Part shown: in pieces, positions 26,616-35,122 of the stretch
How positions within the stretch are numbered: the stretch's first letter is position 1
Layout of the letters: the number at the start of each line of letters is the position of its first letter
NCBI GenBank assembly: GCA_024636875.1
Contig: JAGXGJ010000123.1
Location: 1-40,997, forward strand
Reading direction: 5' to 3'
Length of the DNA: 40,997 bases
Source: Methylococcaceae bacterium
GTDB lineage: Bacteria > Pseudomonadota > Gammaproteobacteria > Methylococcales > Methylomonadaceae
The notes under the pieces: model-generated
Seen by the model: only the letters and a program-made list of their open reading frames with translations
The model's database searches: none
Told to the model about the DNA's origin: nothing
Made by a program: the position numbers and the translations under genes

Positions 26616-26649
26616 ATCAATCATCAATCATCAATCATCAATCATCAAT
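26616..26649 (+). repeat. 7-bp tandem repeat (ATCAATC)n
   Basis: Almost five perfect units of ATCAATC in the spacer after the peptide transporter gene. Such short arrays change length readily. It is outside coding sequence and between the ends of two converging genes, so an effect on expression is unlikely. Confidence 0.9.
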
Positions 26650-26788
26650 AATTCAATTTTATGGACTATTTCACCCTGCTCTTACCAGATGGTCGAAGCA
26701 GTATGCCTTTCACCCCAATATTTGTCTTCCGAGTTCTTTATGTCTGAGGTGAACCGGGATCGTCAGTTTGATGATTGCAGGGCCTGGA

Positions 26789-27763
26789 TTAACTGTCAAA
26801 ATAGTTAATAGCGCCCATTAAGGGTGTGCGCGGGTTTAATGACAATTTTACCGGGATTTTATCGAGCAGGGGGAGAAAGCGGCCTTTAGCTTTAAACGCG
26901 CGCATAAACTGACCGTCCTGCATGGCGGGCAATATTTTTGGAGCTATACCACCACCGATAAAAATCCCGCCCGTGGCAAGTGACTTTAATGCCAAATTGC
27001 CGGCTTCAGCCCCATAGATTTCAACAAAAAGCCTGACTGCTTCTGCACATAAAGGGTCTTCACCGGCAACGCCCATCCGTGAAATAACGGCATTCCTGTC
27101 AATGCCGCTGTTGATATCAGGCACATCAGGGCAAGGCGGTGCAAAGCCCTGGTCACAGAGAAAATCATACAAATGACTGAAACCGATACCCGATAAAATG
27201 CGTTCGCAGCTGACATGATCGAAGTAACTTTTTCTAAGATAAGCCAACAACTGGTCCTGCTGCGTGTTTTGAGCGGCAAAGTCACAGTGACCGCCTTCGC
27301 TGGCTATCGGATGGTATTTACTGCCATCCCGATAAAGGATGGCTTCACCCAGACCTGTTCCGGCCGCTATGACTGCGATATTGCCTGCCCGAGTTTGCGC
27401 ATTTGGATTCAGCTCGACCAGATCGTGCTCGGGCAGATTCAACATGCCCAAGGCCATGGCTTCAAGATCATTCAGAAGCTTAATCTTTGGGATACCCAGT
27501 TTCTTTTTCAGCTCTGCGGCATCCAGCACCCATGGCAAATTAGTCGTTTGGCAGCGTTGGTTGACAACTGGGCCTGCAACACCAAAACACGCCGACTCGA
27601 TCTTAACGTCAGCGGGTAAAAAATCGGCCAAAATATCGTCAAATTTCTCAAATTCCTGACTTGAGTAGGCTTGCTCTTGAAAACATTTCAGTACACCGCT
27701 GGTATCTCTGGTGAAAATGGATAACACCGTTTTGGTTCCGCCTATATCGCCTGCAAGTTTCAT
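26789..27763 (-). CDS. glk: glucokinase
   Basis: A 324-residue cytoplasmic sugar kinase of the bacterial Glk type. It has the N-terminal phosphate loop LAGDIGGTKTVLSIF, CFGVAGPV, LLNDLEAMALGML, NIAVIAAGTGLGEAIL, ASEGGHCDFA (sugar and ATP contacts) and GGIFIGGGIAPKILP, ending with PLMGAINYF. It phosphorylates glucose with ATP. In methanotrophs such a gene usually serves recycling of glycogen or sucrose. AAGGAG lies 6 bases before the ATG on the minus strand. It appears to be a single-gene unit. Confidence 0.93.
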   Translation of the reverse strand: MKLAGDIGGTKTVLSIFTRDTSGVLKCFQEQAYSSQEFEKFDDILADFLPADVKIESACFGVAGPVVNQRCQTTNLPWVLDAAELKKKLGIPKIKLLNDLEAMALGMLNLPEHDLVELNPNAQTRAGNIAVIAAGTGLGEAILYRDGSKYHPIASEGGHCDFAAQNTQQDQLLAYLRKSYFDHVSCERILSGIGFSHLYDFLCDQGFAPPCPDVPDINSGIDRNAVISRMGVAGEDPLCAEAVRLFVEIYGAEAGNLALKSLATGGIFIGGGIAPKILPAMQDGQFMRAFKAKGRFLPLLDKIPVKLSLNPRTPLMGAINYFDS

Positions 27764-27898
27764 TTTTACTCCTTTTGTGTATTGTTAAGCAGGGTGCTGA
27801 TTGTAAAAAAATGTTATTTATTTTTACCAAGAAGTACCTGAAGATATTACTGCATTGACTTCATGCGTGCTATTGAGACGATTCATAAAAAAAGCTTT

Positions 27899-28110
27899 TT
27901 AATCCTTGGCTTCAATAGTTTTACAAAAAAGTTGATCAGGAAGCCTTGATTGAGGTTCGCCAACTTTATAGAGGTCAAAAGCTGTGCCTCGTGAATTTTC
28001 TTCAAGTGCTCTACACTTTAATTCCAAAATAATTTCATCTTCAACTAACAAATCTAATCTTAACAACAATCCAGGCAGATACCTTGGTATTTTACCGGCA
28101 AAGAGTACTC
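27899..28110 (-). pseudogene. GxxExxY-like gene fragment
   Basis: On the minus strand a frame reads AGKIPRYLPGLLLRLDLLVE, then DEIILELKCRALEENSRGTA, and on to QLFCKTIEAKD before a stop at 27899-27901. LDLLVEDEIILELK matches the D..VE...E.K core of GxxExxY proteins (PD-(D/E)XK-like). The N-terminus is missing and the part after ELKC does not look like the family, so it is a chimeric or decayed piece. Confidence 0.45.
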
Positions 28111-28190
28111 GATTCTGAATTCAATCTGATTAATGCCAGGTTCATGAGCAAGACATTGCTGACAAGTGGATTCCTGCAATCCAGGGCCGA

Positions 28191-28256
28191 GACAAGCATG
28201 CCGGAAACGCTTATTCTCGCTTGCGCTCAAAAAGACCTATTCCGGCCTACATGACT
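28191..28256 (+). repeat. 66-bp direct repeat, copy 1
   Basis: Begins GACAAGCATGCCGGAAACGC and ends TTCCGGCCTACATG plus two or three bases. It matches 28589-28654 with only four or five differences, offset 398 bases. Non-coding; its ends contain the complementary words GCCGGAA and TTCCGGC, so it can fold. Confidence 0.88.
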
Positions 28257-28326
28257 GCTCTTTTTTATCAGTAGCCTAGTTGGCCCGGTAAATACGCCTG
28301 ACCAGGTGCAGGGTATCACGTTTTGC

Positions 28327-28358
28327 GCTGGTTCCCTAGCTGGAGCTTGGGAACCAGC
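28327..28358. repeat. intergenic hairpin repeat
   Basis: Perfect 10-bp arms GCTGGTTCCC and GGGAACCAGC enclose TAGCTGGAGCTT, which itself contains the short palindrome AGCTGGAGCT. It resembles palindromic intergenic repeats common in bacterial genomes. There is no T-run, so it is not a terminator. Confidence 0.75.
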
Positions 28359-28588
28359 AAACCCGGCCAATCAATCTATACGTATCCCGGTAAACCGGTA
28401 AGTCGTAATACAGCGCATAGCCAAAAAAATAGACCGCTACGCGGTATTATTTAAATAGTTAAATAGTTAAATGGTTGAATATTATCCGCTGCATTTGCCG
28501 CACCGAAAGCACATGCCCCAAGCATAGCATTGGTATTGGCTTTGCTCGTGACCGACCGCATTTTTGTCCCATTCATTCAACCCGATTA

Positions 28589-28654
28589 GACAAGCATGCC
28601 GGAAACGCTTATTCTCGCTTGAGCTCGAAAAGACTTATTCCGGCCTACATGGCT
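28589..28654 (+). repeat. 66-bp direct repeat, copy 2
   Basis: Second copy of the repeat at 28191-28256, same orientation, also beginning GACAAGCATGCCGGAAACGC. It sits about 180 bp before the SHOCT-protein gene. Confidence 0.88.
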
Positions 28655-28833
28655 ACCGTGTCAGCCTGGTAGGCGGGCATGCTTTTTATGCCCGAAGTTC
28701 AAATATTAAATGATGCTTTTAAATGACAGTTCATTTAAACTGATTCTATATTAAAATCAGGCCACAATCTGCAAACTCTGCTGTTCCTGATTTATATTTT
28801 GCAATTCCCATCTTAACCAAGCGGACTTTTCTG

Positions 28834-29688
28834 ATGAGACAGCTTACGCCGGAAGGCCGGCAAATAATCAATAACCTTGCACAACGTTATAATTTTAGCC
28901 CTGATGCCGTATTCAGCATGCTGCAGTCGGTAATCAACGGCAACGGTTCCATGGCGCAGTTCAGTCATCCTGAATTTGGCGGCTCCGGTCAATGGATGAA
29001 GGGCGGCATGATTATGTTGGGCGATATGTTCAATAGCGGCTTAAAATACAGTGTAGATGGGCTGTGTCAGGAACTCTCCAATCTGCTTGCCAATCAACCG
29101 GGTCTTATTCAAAGCGGCAGCTTTCAGTCACAGCATCAAGGCACTCAGCAACAAGGCAACTACGGCGGCAATCAACAGCAACAAAATAGATCCGGGCCAA
29201 CGGAGGCGGTCAGCTTGTTTGTACCTCCGCCAGTCGGCAGTTCCGGAAACTGGTGGCCCGCAGGTCTGCAATTTCCCACCAGCACGGGTTCGCAAAATAA
29301 CATGCGCTATGCCTACTTCGCCACGATCCGGCGGCTGGCTATCGAAGCAAATGGACATGTAACGCTTTACGATACACTGGATCATCAGATTGGAGGTTTT
29401 TCCCAGCAGCAGTCGGCAGGCAGTTCTATTACTTTTACCAGCCAATACGGGCTGGTTGATGTTAATACGCTGCCCATCATTTCAATCGACAATGTGTCCG
29501 TGCAAAAACCGGTTCAATCTCAACCCACCCCCTCCAGCAGTCAATCAAGCCCTGTTAATACCCAGGTTGCAAATCAGGAAGCGGATATTTTCGAAGCTAT
29601 CGAGAAGTTGGCCCATCTGAAAGATAAAGGCATATTGACCGATGCTGAGTACAGCGCCAAGAAAGCGGAGTTGCTTGCCAGGTTATAA
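28834..29688 (+). CDS. SHOCT-domain protein
   Basis: A 284-residue soluble protein. The N-terminal part (TPEGRQIINNLAQRYNFSPD, then VFSMLQSVINGNGSMAQFSH) is helical. A Gln/Asn-rich linker follows near residues 95-125. The middle domain (PVGSSGNWWPAGLQFPTSTG to ISIDNV) looks like a small beta domain. The last 36 residues are a SHOCT motif (IFEAIEKLAHLKDKGILTDA followed by EYSAKKAELLARL), a short helical pair commonly found at protein ends. No enzyme motif, signal peptide or membrane helix is seen. The function is unknown. The DUF2380 gene 80 bases downstream may be in the same unit. Confidence 0.85.
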   Translation: MRQLTPEGRQIINNLAQRYNFSPDAVFSMLQSVINGNGSMAQFSHPEFGGSGQWMKGGMIMLGDMFNSGLKYSVDGLCQELSNLLANQPGLIQSGSFQSQHQGTQQQGNYGGNQQQQNRSGPTEAVSLFVPPPVGSSGNWWPAGLQFPTSTGSQNNMRYAYFATIRRLAIEANGHVTLYDTLDHQIGGFSQQQSAGSSITFTSQYGLVDVNTLPIISIDNVSVQKPVQSQPTPSSSQSSPVNTQVANQEADIFEAIEKLAHLKDKGILTDAEYSAKKAELLARL

Positions 29689-29769
29689 CTGCCGCTTTGT
29701 TGGGTAAAATCCTGCCCCGAGCGTATTCTATGGTTGGATGTGCTCATAAATTCATTGGACCAGTCGCTT

Positions 29770-30285
29770 ATGAAAATCAATAAAGCAGCCAAATTGCACA
29801 GCGCAATGCTCATACTGTTTTTGTGCTTAAGCCTTGAGGATGTGACAGCAGAAACCCGCATAGCAGTTCTGGATTTTGAGCTGAAAGACGTGACCCTGGC
29901 TCCGCGCATACCTGCGGAAATATCGCGTACCGCCTCAATTAAGCCGATGCTGGAAAATGCGCTTAAGAAATCAGGTTACGAACTGGTATCTATCCCCGAG
30001 GATGCTCAACTACGAGCAACTGCCGGTGTCGGTTATCTTTTCGACCACGCTGATGTCGCCGCTCAGCTCGGCAATAAATATGGTGCGGATTATGTGGTTA
30101 TCGGACGGCTGCACAAGCCCAGCTTCCTGTTTTTTTACCTCATGGCTCATCTGGTCGATGTCAAAAAGGAAGCTCTGGCTGGTGAATACATTTACGAAGT
30201 CAAAGGCGGTGAGCAGAAATTAGTCGCCCAAGGCGTAGAAGGTATCACTGAGAAAATCACTAAAACCCTTGGTGCGGCGAAATAA
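29770..30285 (+). CDS. DUF2380-type exported protein
   Basis: A 171-residue protein with an export signal (AAKLHSAMLILFLCLSLEDV then TAET). The mature start is ETRIAVLDFELKDVTL, followed by NALKKSGYELVSIPEDAQLR and QLGNKYGADYVVIGRLHKPS. This is the layout of DUF2380 proteins, which resemble the nucleotide-free lipoprotein domains that begin with an AVLDF strand. An ATG at 29734 is possible but lacks a signal-like start; 29770 fits better. DUF2380 proteins are often found near PQQ-dependent alcohol dehydrogenase gene clusters in methylotrophs, and here such a cluster begins 1.1 kb further on. The molecular role is unknown. Confidence 0.75.
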   Translation: MKINKAAKLHSAMLILFLCLSLEDVTAETRIAVLDFELKDVTLAPRIPAEISRTASIKPMLENALKKSGYELVSIPEDAQLRATAGVGYLFDHADVAAQLGNKYGADYVVIGRLHKPSFLFFYLMAHLVDVKKEALAGEYIYEVKGGEQKLVAQGVEGITEKITKTLGAAK

Positions 30286-30332
30286 ACCCCCCAGGCACCC
30301 ACCGCGAGAGAGTGTTTTGTCCATTTCTTTAG

Positions 30333-31157
30333 TCAGATCGGCGGTTGTTTTGCACCTGTTACTTTAACCTGCACAGTATCGCCGATCGCTAGAATGCCGC
30401 ACTGGTCATGCAGGGAGTTTTGTCCAAAGTAGACATTATTTTGCCATTTTCTGATGCGCTTGAGCGTCCTCAGGGGTTCTTTACCGGTTTGCGCGTTATC
30501 AGGGTCTATGGCTGGAATGGCGCAGCGGGAGCAGGGCTTGGGCAGTCTGAAATCGATGGCGCCAATGCTGATTTCTCGCCAGCTGTCTTCGGCATAGCCG
30601 GGACAGCCGGAAATAACCAGATTGGGTCTGAAGCGCGTCATCGGTAAATTCAACTGCATTTCCCGATTTAATGAAACCAGTGAATTTTCCGAAATAATCA
30701 AAAATGGAAAGCCGTCAGAAAATGCCACGTTATCAGTATAGCGGCCATAACGGGGATCAACCTGCCGAATCGTCTCGTCGTGTTGATAAACCAGACGGCA
30801 ATCCAGGTTTAAAAAACTGCTCAGCCATTGATCGGCTTCCAGTGATACGCTGCGTGCATCGCACTGCTCATCCCATATCGTGCAATTAATAATATCGCCA
30901 TCAGTCGGCATTAAGGGCAGTGGCAGACTTTCCCTTCCTGATGCAGACAGAATTAAATGATTGCCGGTAAGTGCCGTTTTAATCAAAGCCATTTGCGGCA
31001 GCTTGCGCTGACTCAGGAATTGCCTGTTATTGTCAATAAGCATCCATTTTCTGTCGTACTGAAGCCCTGTTTCAGTAACCGGCCAGTGGCTTACACTAAT
31101 ACCGGCTAATGATTTTACCGGATAGAGGGTTATAGCGCTTAATGTAGCGTGTGTCAT
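30333..31157 (-). CDS. MOSC-domain protein (YcbX/mARC-like)
   Basis: A 274-residue protein with an N-terminal beta-barrel (AITLYPVKSLAGISVSHWPV, GLQYDRKWMLIDNNRQFLSQ) and a C-terminal MOSC domain. The latter has FRPNLVISGCPGYAEDSWRE and the molybdenum-ligand region LPKPCSRCAIPAIDPDNAQT. The cysteine there corresponds to the one that holds the molybdenum cofactor in YcbX and mARC, which reduce N-hydroxylated compounds. No 2Fe-2S ferredoxin domain is fused at the C-terminus, so an external electron donor would be needed. It lies convergent to the DUF2380 gene and divergent from the PQQ-associated cluster. Confidence 0.88.
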   Translation of the reverse strand: MTHATLSAITLYPVKSLAGISVSHWPVTETGLQYDRKWMLIDNNRQFLSQRKLPQMALIKTALTGNHLILSASGRESLPLPLMPTDGDIINCTIWDEQCDARSVSLEADQWLSSFLNLDCRLVYQHDETIRQVDPRYGRYTDNVAFSDGFPFLIISENSLVSLNREMQLNLPMTRFRPNLVISGCPGYAEDSWREISIGAIDFRLPKPCSRCAIPAIDPDNAQTGKEPLRTLKRIRKWQNNVYFGQNSLHDQCGILAIGDTVQVKVTGAKQPPI

Positions 31158-31354
31158 TTTAGTTTAACTTTTAGATAATCCAGCCTAATCTCCGGAAAAT
31201 CAGACTGGCAAGAATGATGATGGTTGAAGTTTGAGTGATTAATCTCATATAGCATAAATATAAACCGTCGCATGTAGCAATCTTTTGCAAAATCTAAAAA
31301 AAAGTTTGTGAATCCGTTAAAATTGGAAAATATCAAATTTATTATAGTCAGGAA

Positions 31355-32554
31355 ATGATGCGATTAATTAATCTGTCTGTTCGGATAATTGTTAGTGGTT
31401 TATTTATTATTCTGTTGCTTGGTGCGGGATCTGTTTATGCAAAAGCTAAACAGGTCATTAATATTGCTTATTTGACACAAGAGCAGAAAGCGCCGCCTCC
31501 GTTGTCAAATCTCGATCCTTTCATTAAAAACAAGGGCGTTTCTGGAGCAGAATTGGGTATTGATGATGACAATACTACCGGTGAGTTTACCGGGCAGCAA
31601 TTTAAGTTGAAAAAATTTATTGTGCTCCTGGATGGTAATGTTGCTGATACGTTTAATAATGAGCTAGCCAAAAAATTTCCATTTGTTGTGGTTAATTTGC
31701 CTGCTGATCAGGTAAACCGGCTCGCTGATTTGCCTACTGCAAAGCAAATGCTGTTATTCGATGTGGCAACAGTGGATGATGCGTTGCGCAATGAGCAGTG
31801 CCGCAGCAATGTTTTGCATATTTTGCCGAGCCGGGCGATGCGGGCAGATGCCTTGGCGCAATATATGATGAAAAAACGCTGGACTAAATGGTTTATGGTC
31901 ACAGGCGCTACGCAGGAAGATCGTTTATTTGCCGACGCCATCAGGCGGGCTGCCAAGCGTTTCGGTATGGAAATAGTGGCAGACAAAACCTGGGAACATA
32001 CGTATGATGCCAGACGCACGGCTCAATCGGATGTGGCGGTATTTACCCAGGTTGATGATGACTATGATGTATTGGTGGTTGCCGATGAACAAGGTTTGTT
32101 TGGCGAATATCTTGACTATCGAACCTGGATTCCAAGACCGGTGATAGGCACCCAGGGGCTTATTGCGGCGGCATGGCATAGAACACATGAGCAATGGGGT
32201 GCTGTGCAGATTCAAAACCGCTTCAAGGAAAAAGCCGGACGCTGGATGGAAGAGCAGGATTATGCAGCTTATTTAGCCGTAAGAGCTATCGGCGAGGCGG
32301 CTACACGTACAAAATCCGGTGATGCACAACGGGTTAAAGATTATCTGTTGAGTGATGATTTTGCATTACAGGGGTACAAAGGCAATCCTTTATCGTTTCG
32401 CTCCTGGGACGGCCAGATGCGGCAGCCTGTTTTGCTGGCAGCGCCAAGGTCATTAGTTGCCGTCGCTCCGGTTGAAGGGTTTCTGCATCCAAAAACCGAA
32501 CTGGATACCTTGGGTTACGATCAACCTGAAACGCAATGTAAATGGGATAAATAA
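31355..32554 (+). CDS. PQQ-alcohol-dehydrogenase-associated ABC substrate-binding protein
   Basis: A 399-residue exported protein: hydrophobic signal ISGLFIILLLG-like segment, cleavage near YAKA. It has a branched-chain-amino-acid-type periplasmic fold, with AKQVINIAYLTQEQKAPPPL, the receptor domain NVLHILPSRAMRADALAQYM, KKRWTKWFMVTGATQEDRLF and VGAVQIQNRF-like segments. This corresponds to the binding protein found next to PQQ-dependent alcohol dehydrogenases (TIGR03863-type). AGGA sits just before two tandem ATGs (31355, 31358). It begins a four-gene cluster with a beta-propeller, an ABC ATPase and a permease. The transported compound is not known. No quinoprotein dehydrogenase is in the window. 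Confidence 0.85.
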   Translation: MMRLINLSVRIIVSGLFIILLLGAGSVYAKAKQVINIAYLTQEQKAPPPLSNLDPFIKNKGVSGAELGIDDDNTTGEFTGQQFKLKKFIVLLDGNVADTFNNELAKKFPFVVVNLPADQVNRLADLPTAKQMLLFDVATVDDALRNEQCRSNVLHILPSRAMRADALAQYMMKKRWTKWFMVTGATQEDRLFADAIRRAAKRFGMEIVADKTWEHTYDARRTAQSDVAVFTQVDDDYDVLVVADEQGLFGEYLDYRTWIPRPVIGTQGLIAAAWHRTHEQWGAVQIQNRFKEKAGRWMEEQDYAAYLAVRAIGEAATRTKSGDAQRVKDYLLSDDFALQGYKGNPLSFRSWDGQMRQPVLLAAPRSLVAVAPVEGFLHPKTELDTLGYDQPETQCKWDK

Positions 32555-32556
32555 TA

Positions 32557-33519
32557 ATGAAAAAAAATACTTTAAGTTTGTTTTTATCACTGGTATTGGC
32601 AGGAACAGTCCAGGCTGAAACGGTTTTTGTTACCCTGGAAAAAGATAATGCACTGGCGGTGGTTGATCCGGTTGAGGGCAAGTTAATCAAAACTGTACCG
32701 GTAGGGCGGCGTCCCAGAGGCATTGCCATCAGTCCGGATAATAAGTTTTTGTATATTGCGACCAGTGATGACAATACCATAAAGATTTTTGATGCTGAAA
32801 CTCTGAAAGAAGTCGGGAAATTACCGTCTGGTGATGATCCCGAGACCTTTGCGATAAATCCCGCAGGCGATAGGCTTTATGTATCAAACGAAGATGATAG
32901 TATGGTGACGGCTATTGATATTGCCAAGAAAAAAGCCATCAAGCAAATCAAAGTAGGCGTAGAGCCCGAAGGGATTACGGTTAGCCCGGATAACCGCTGG
33001 CTTATCAGCGCCACTGAAACGACTAATATGGTGCACTGGATTGATACCAAAACTAACGCTATCGTAGAATATACTTTGGTTGATCCGCGTCCGCGTTCGG
33101 TTAGCTTTACAGTGGATAGTCAACAACTCTGGGTAACATCAGAAATGGCAGGAACTTTAATGATTCTTGATGCCAAAACAAAACAAATCATCAAAACTGT
33201 CAGGTTTGAGGTTTCAGGGGTCACGGCCGATAAAATACAGCCGGTAGGCGTCGTCATAGATAAGGACAGGATTAGAGCTTATGTGGCTCTGGGACCGGCA
33301 AATCGTGTGGCGGTGATTAATGCGCAAACATTTGAAGTTGAAAAATATCTGCTGGTCGGTCAACGGGTATGGAATCTGGCTTTTTCTCCCGATCAAAAAC
33401 GCCTCTACACGACTAACGGCGTCAGCAACGACATTTCCATTATTGATCTGGATAATCAGACTGTCACCAAATCTGTTGGTGTAGGAAATTATCCCTGGGG
33501 CGTTGCGGTTAAACCATGA
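32557..33519 (+). CDS. PQQ-associated YVTN beta-propeller protein
   Basis: A 320-residue exported protein. The signal peptide KKNTLSLFLSLVLAGTVQA is followed by repeated beta-propeller blades of the YVTN type: VEGKLIKTVPVGRRPRGIAI, SPDNKFLYIATSDDNTIKIF, INPAGDRLYVSNEDDSMVTA, SPDQKRLYTTNGVSNDISII. It matches the beta-propeller partner of the PQQ-linked ABC clusters (TIGR03866-type). It starts 2 bases after the binding-protein stop and overlaps the ATPase gene by 4 bases, so it is clearly in the same operon. It probably acts in the periplasm with the binding protein; the binding partner is unproven. Confidence 0.88.
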   Translation: MKKNTLSLFLSLVLAGTVQAETVFVTLEKDNALAVVDPVEGKLIKTVPVGRRPRGIAISPDNKFLYIATSDDNTIKIFDAETLKEVGKLPSGDDPETFAINPAGDRLYVSNEDDSMVTAIDIAKKKAIKQIKVGVEPEGITVSPDNRWLISATETTNMVHWIDTKTNAIVEYTLVDPRPRSVSFTVDSQQLWVTSEMAGTLMILDAKTKQIIKTVRFEVSGVTADKIQPVGVVIDKDRIRAYVALGPANRVAVINAQTFEVEKYLLVGQRVWNLAFSPDQKRLYTTNGVSNDISIIDLDNQTVTKSVGVGNYPWGVAVKP

Positions 33520-34256
33520 AGCCCCCGATAGCATTGTCCGTTGAAAATTTGAGTTTCTCTTATGGCGGCAAGAAGGCGCTGGATCACGTTAATTTTAAAA
33601 TTCATTCAGGTGAATGCACGCTCTTGTTAGGCCCTAACGGCGCCGGCAAGAGCACTTTATTTTCCTTGATTACCCGCTTGTACGATACCCGCGACGGTCA
33701 TATCGAATTGTGCGGTTTCGACGTTAAACGGAAAACACGCAAAGCCCTGGCAAAACTGGGCGTGGTTTTTCAGCAAACCACGCTGGATATGGATTTGACG
33801 GTCATGCAAAATTTACGCTACCACACTGCCTTGCATGGCATGGGCCGTAGGCTGGCAAATCAAAGAATTCAACAGGAACTGGAACGTTTGAGCATGTACG
33901 AACGCCGTTTTGAAAAAATACGCCAACTCAACGGCGGACATCGGCGCCGCGTAGAAATTGCCCGTGCCTTGTTGCATAAACCTTCGGTGTTGTTGCTGGA
34001 TGAACCCACTGTGGGTCTGGATGTGCCTAGCCGGTTAGCGATTGTCGAGTATGTACATCAGTTAGCCGACGATGAAAATCTGGCGGTCTTATGGTCCAGC
34101 CATTTAATTGATGAAATTTATCCGGACGATCATTTAATCGTACTGCATAAAGGCCGGATTAAAGCCAACGGCGCCGTAGCCGAAGTTCTGAAAATAACGA
34201 ATACAGCCATGATTAAAGATGCATTTTACACCTTGACGCAGGGAGATCAGACGTGA
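33516..34256 (+). CDS. PQQ-associated ABC transporter ATP-binding protein
   Basis: A 246-residue ABC ATPase with Walker A GPNGAGKSTL (near residues 38-47), Q-loop VVFQQTTLDMDLTV, Walker B PSVLLLDEPTVGLDVPSR and H-loop LWSSHLIDEI. The signature reads LNGGHRRRVEIARALL, with Asn and His in place of the usual Ser and Gln of LSGGQ; this form is common in this subfamily (TIGR03864-type). It overlaps the propeller gene by ATGA and the permease gene by GTGA, so the operon is translationally coupled. It likely drives export with the ABC-2 type permease next to it. Confidence 0.9.
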   Translation: MKPPIALSVENLSFSYGGKKALDHVNFKIHSGECTLLLGPNGAGKSTLFSLITRLYDTRDGHIELCGFDVKRKTRKALAKLGVVFQQTTLDMDLTVMQNLRYHTALHGMGRRLANQRIQQELERLSMYERRFEKIRQLNGGHRRRVEIARALLHKPSVLLLDEPTVGLDVPSRLAIVEYVHQLADDENLAVLWSSHLIDEIYPDDHLIVLHKGRIKANGAVAEVLKITNTAMIKDAFYTLTQGDQT

Positions 34257-35122
34257 CTAATCAGCCGGGAGCGCATTTGCATTTAACCGAAGGGCGCAGG
34301 GCAGGACCGTCCTGCGTGAATAACATGCTTCATTACTGGCGGGCTATGTGGGGGATTATCGGCCGTGAATTGTGGCGTTTTGTTACCCAACGTGAACGCT
34401 TTATTTCAGCTTTGGTGCGGCCTTTAGTCTGGCTATTTGTCTTTGCAGCCGGATTTAGAGCGGCATTAGGCCTTGCCATTACACCGCCTTATGAAACCTA
34501 TATTCTTTACGAGGTTTATATCACGCCCGGGTTGTGCGGTATGATTCAATTATTTAACGGTATGCAGAGTTCCTTATCCATGGTTTATGACCGGGAAATG
34601 GGCAGTATGCGGATATTGATGGTGTGTCCATTACCGCGCTGGTTTTTATTGCTCAGTAAGTTATTTGCGGGTACTGCTGTATCCGTTCTGCAAGTCTATG
34701 TGTTTTTAGCAATCGCCTGGTTTTATGGCATTAAGGTGCCATGGCAGGGTTATTTGTGGGTGCTGCCCGCACTTATGTTGTCCGGGTTGATGCTGGGAGC
34801 TTTGGGTTTGTTGTTGTCATCGTTCATAAAACAACTGGAGAACTTTGCCGGAGTGATGAACTTCGTGATTTTTCCCATGTTCTTCATGTCAACGGCACTA
34901 TATCCTTTGTGGAAGCTTAAAGAATCCAGTATGCTGCTTTATAACCTGGCAAAATACGATCCCTTTTCACAGGCCATTGAGTTAATACGGTTTTCCCTGT
35001 ATGGGCAGTTTAATCAGCACGCCTTCATTTATACGCTGGTTGCTTTTATTGTTTTTATGACCTTCGCAATCATTGGCTATAATCCATCGAAAGGGATGAT
35101 GATGAAGAAGGGAGGCAGTTGA
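34253..35122 (+). CDS. PQQ-associated ABC-2 type permease
   Basis: A 289-residue ABC-2 permease with six helices (FISALVRPLVWLFVFAAGFR, YITPGLCGMIQLFNGMQSSL, YDREMGSMRILMVCPLPRWF, LENFAGVMNFVIFPMFFMST). It matches the membrane subunit of PQQ-alcohol-dehydrogenase-linked transporters. The start is probably GTG 34253 with GGGAG upstream and overlap with the ATPase stop. However, family members usually begin near the ATG at 34325 (MLHYWRAMWGIIGRELWRF). The extra 24 codons contain a perfect palindrome at 34301-34315, so they may come from a small repeat insertion. ABC-2 permeases usually export, which is at odds with a binding protein; the substrate is unknown. Confidence 0.87.
   Translation: MTNQPGAHLHLTEGRRAGPSCVNNMLHYWRAMWGIIGRELWRFVTQRERFISALVRPLVWLFVFAAGFRAALGLAITPPYETYILYEVYITPGLCGMIQLFNGMQSSLSMVYDREMGSMRILMVCPLPRWFLLLSKLFAGTAVSVLQVYVFLAIAWFYGIKVPWQGYLWVLPALMLSGLMLGALGLLLSSFIKQLENFAGVMNFVIFPMFFMSTALYPLWKLKESSMLLYNLAKYDPFSQAIELIRFSLYGQFNQHAFIYTLVAFIVFMTFAIIGYNPSKGMMMKKGGS
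34301..34315. repeat. short palindrome inside the permease N-terminus
   Basis: GCAGGACCGTCCTGC is a perfect inverted repeat with 7-bp arms and a one-base centre. It lies in the stretch that encodes the unusual N-terminal extension EGRRAGPSCV, just after the coupled GTG start. Confidence 0.7.

Larger units (their letters stand above)
27831..28833. other. 1-kb repeat-rich spacer without an intact gene
   Basis: Holds the GxxExxY-like fragment, a 66-bp direct repeat pair, a long hairpin and a small run of AAATAGTT units near 28449-28470. No intact gene is seen; the frame at 28475-28672 mostly covers the second repeat copy. Confidence 0.6.

Noticed and set aside
26616-26649. Regular short repeats considered as a CRISPR-like array.
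   Set aside because: The unit is only 7 bp and there are no spacers; it is a simple tandem repeat. No CRISPR array or cas gene is visible.
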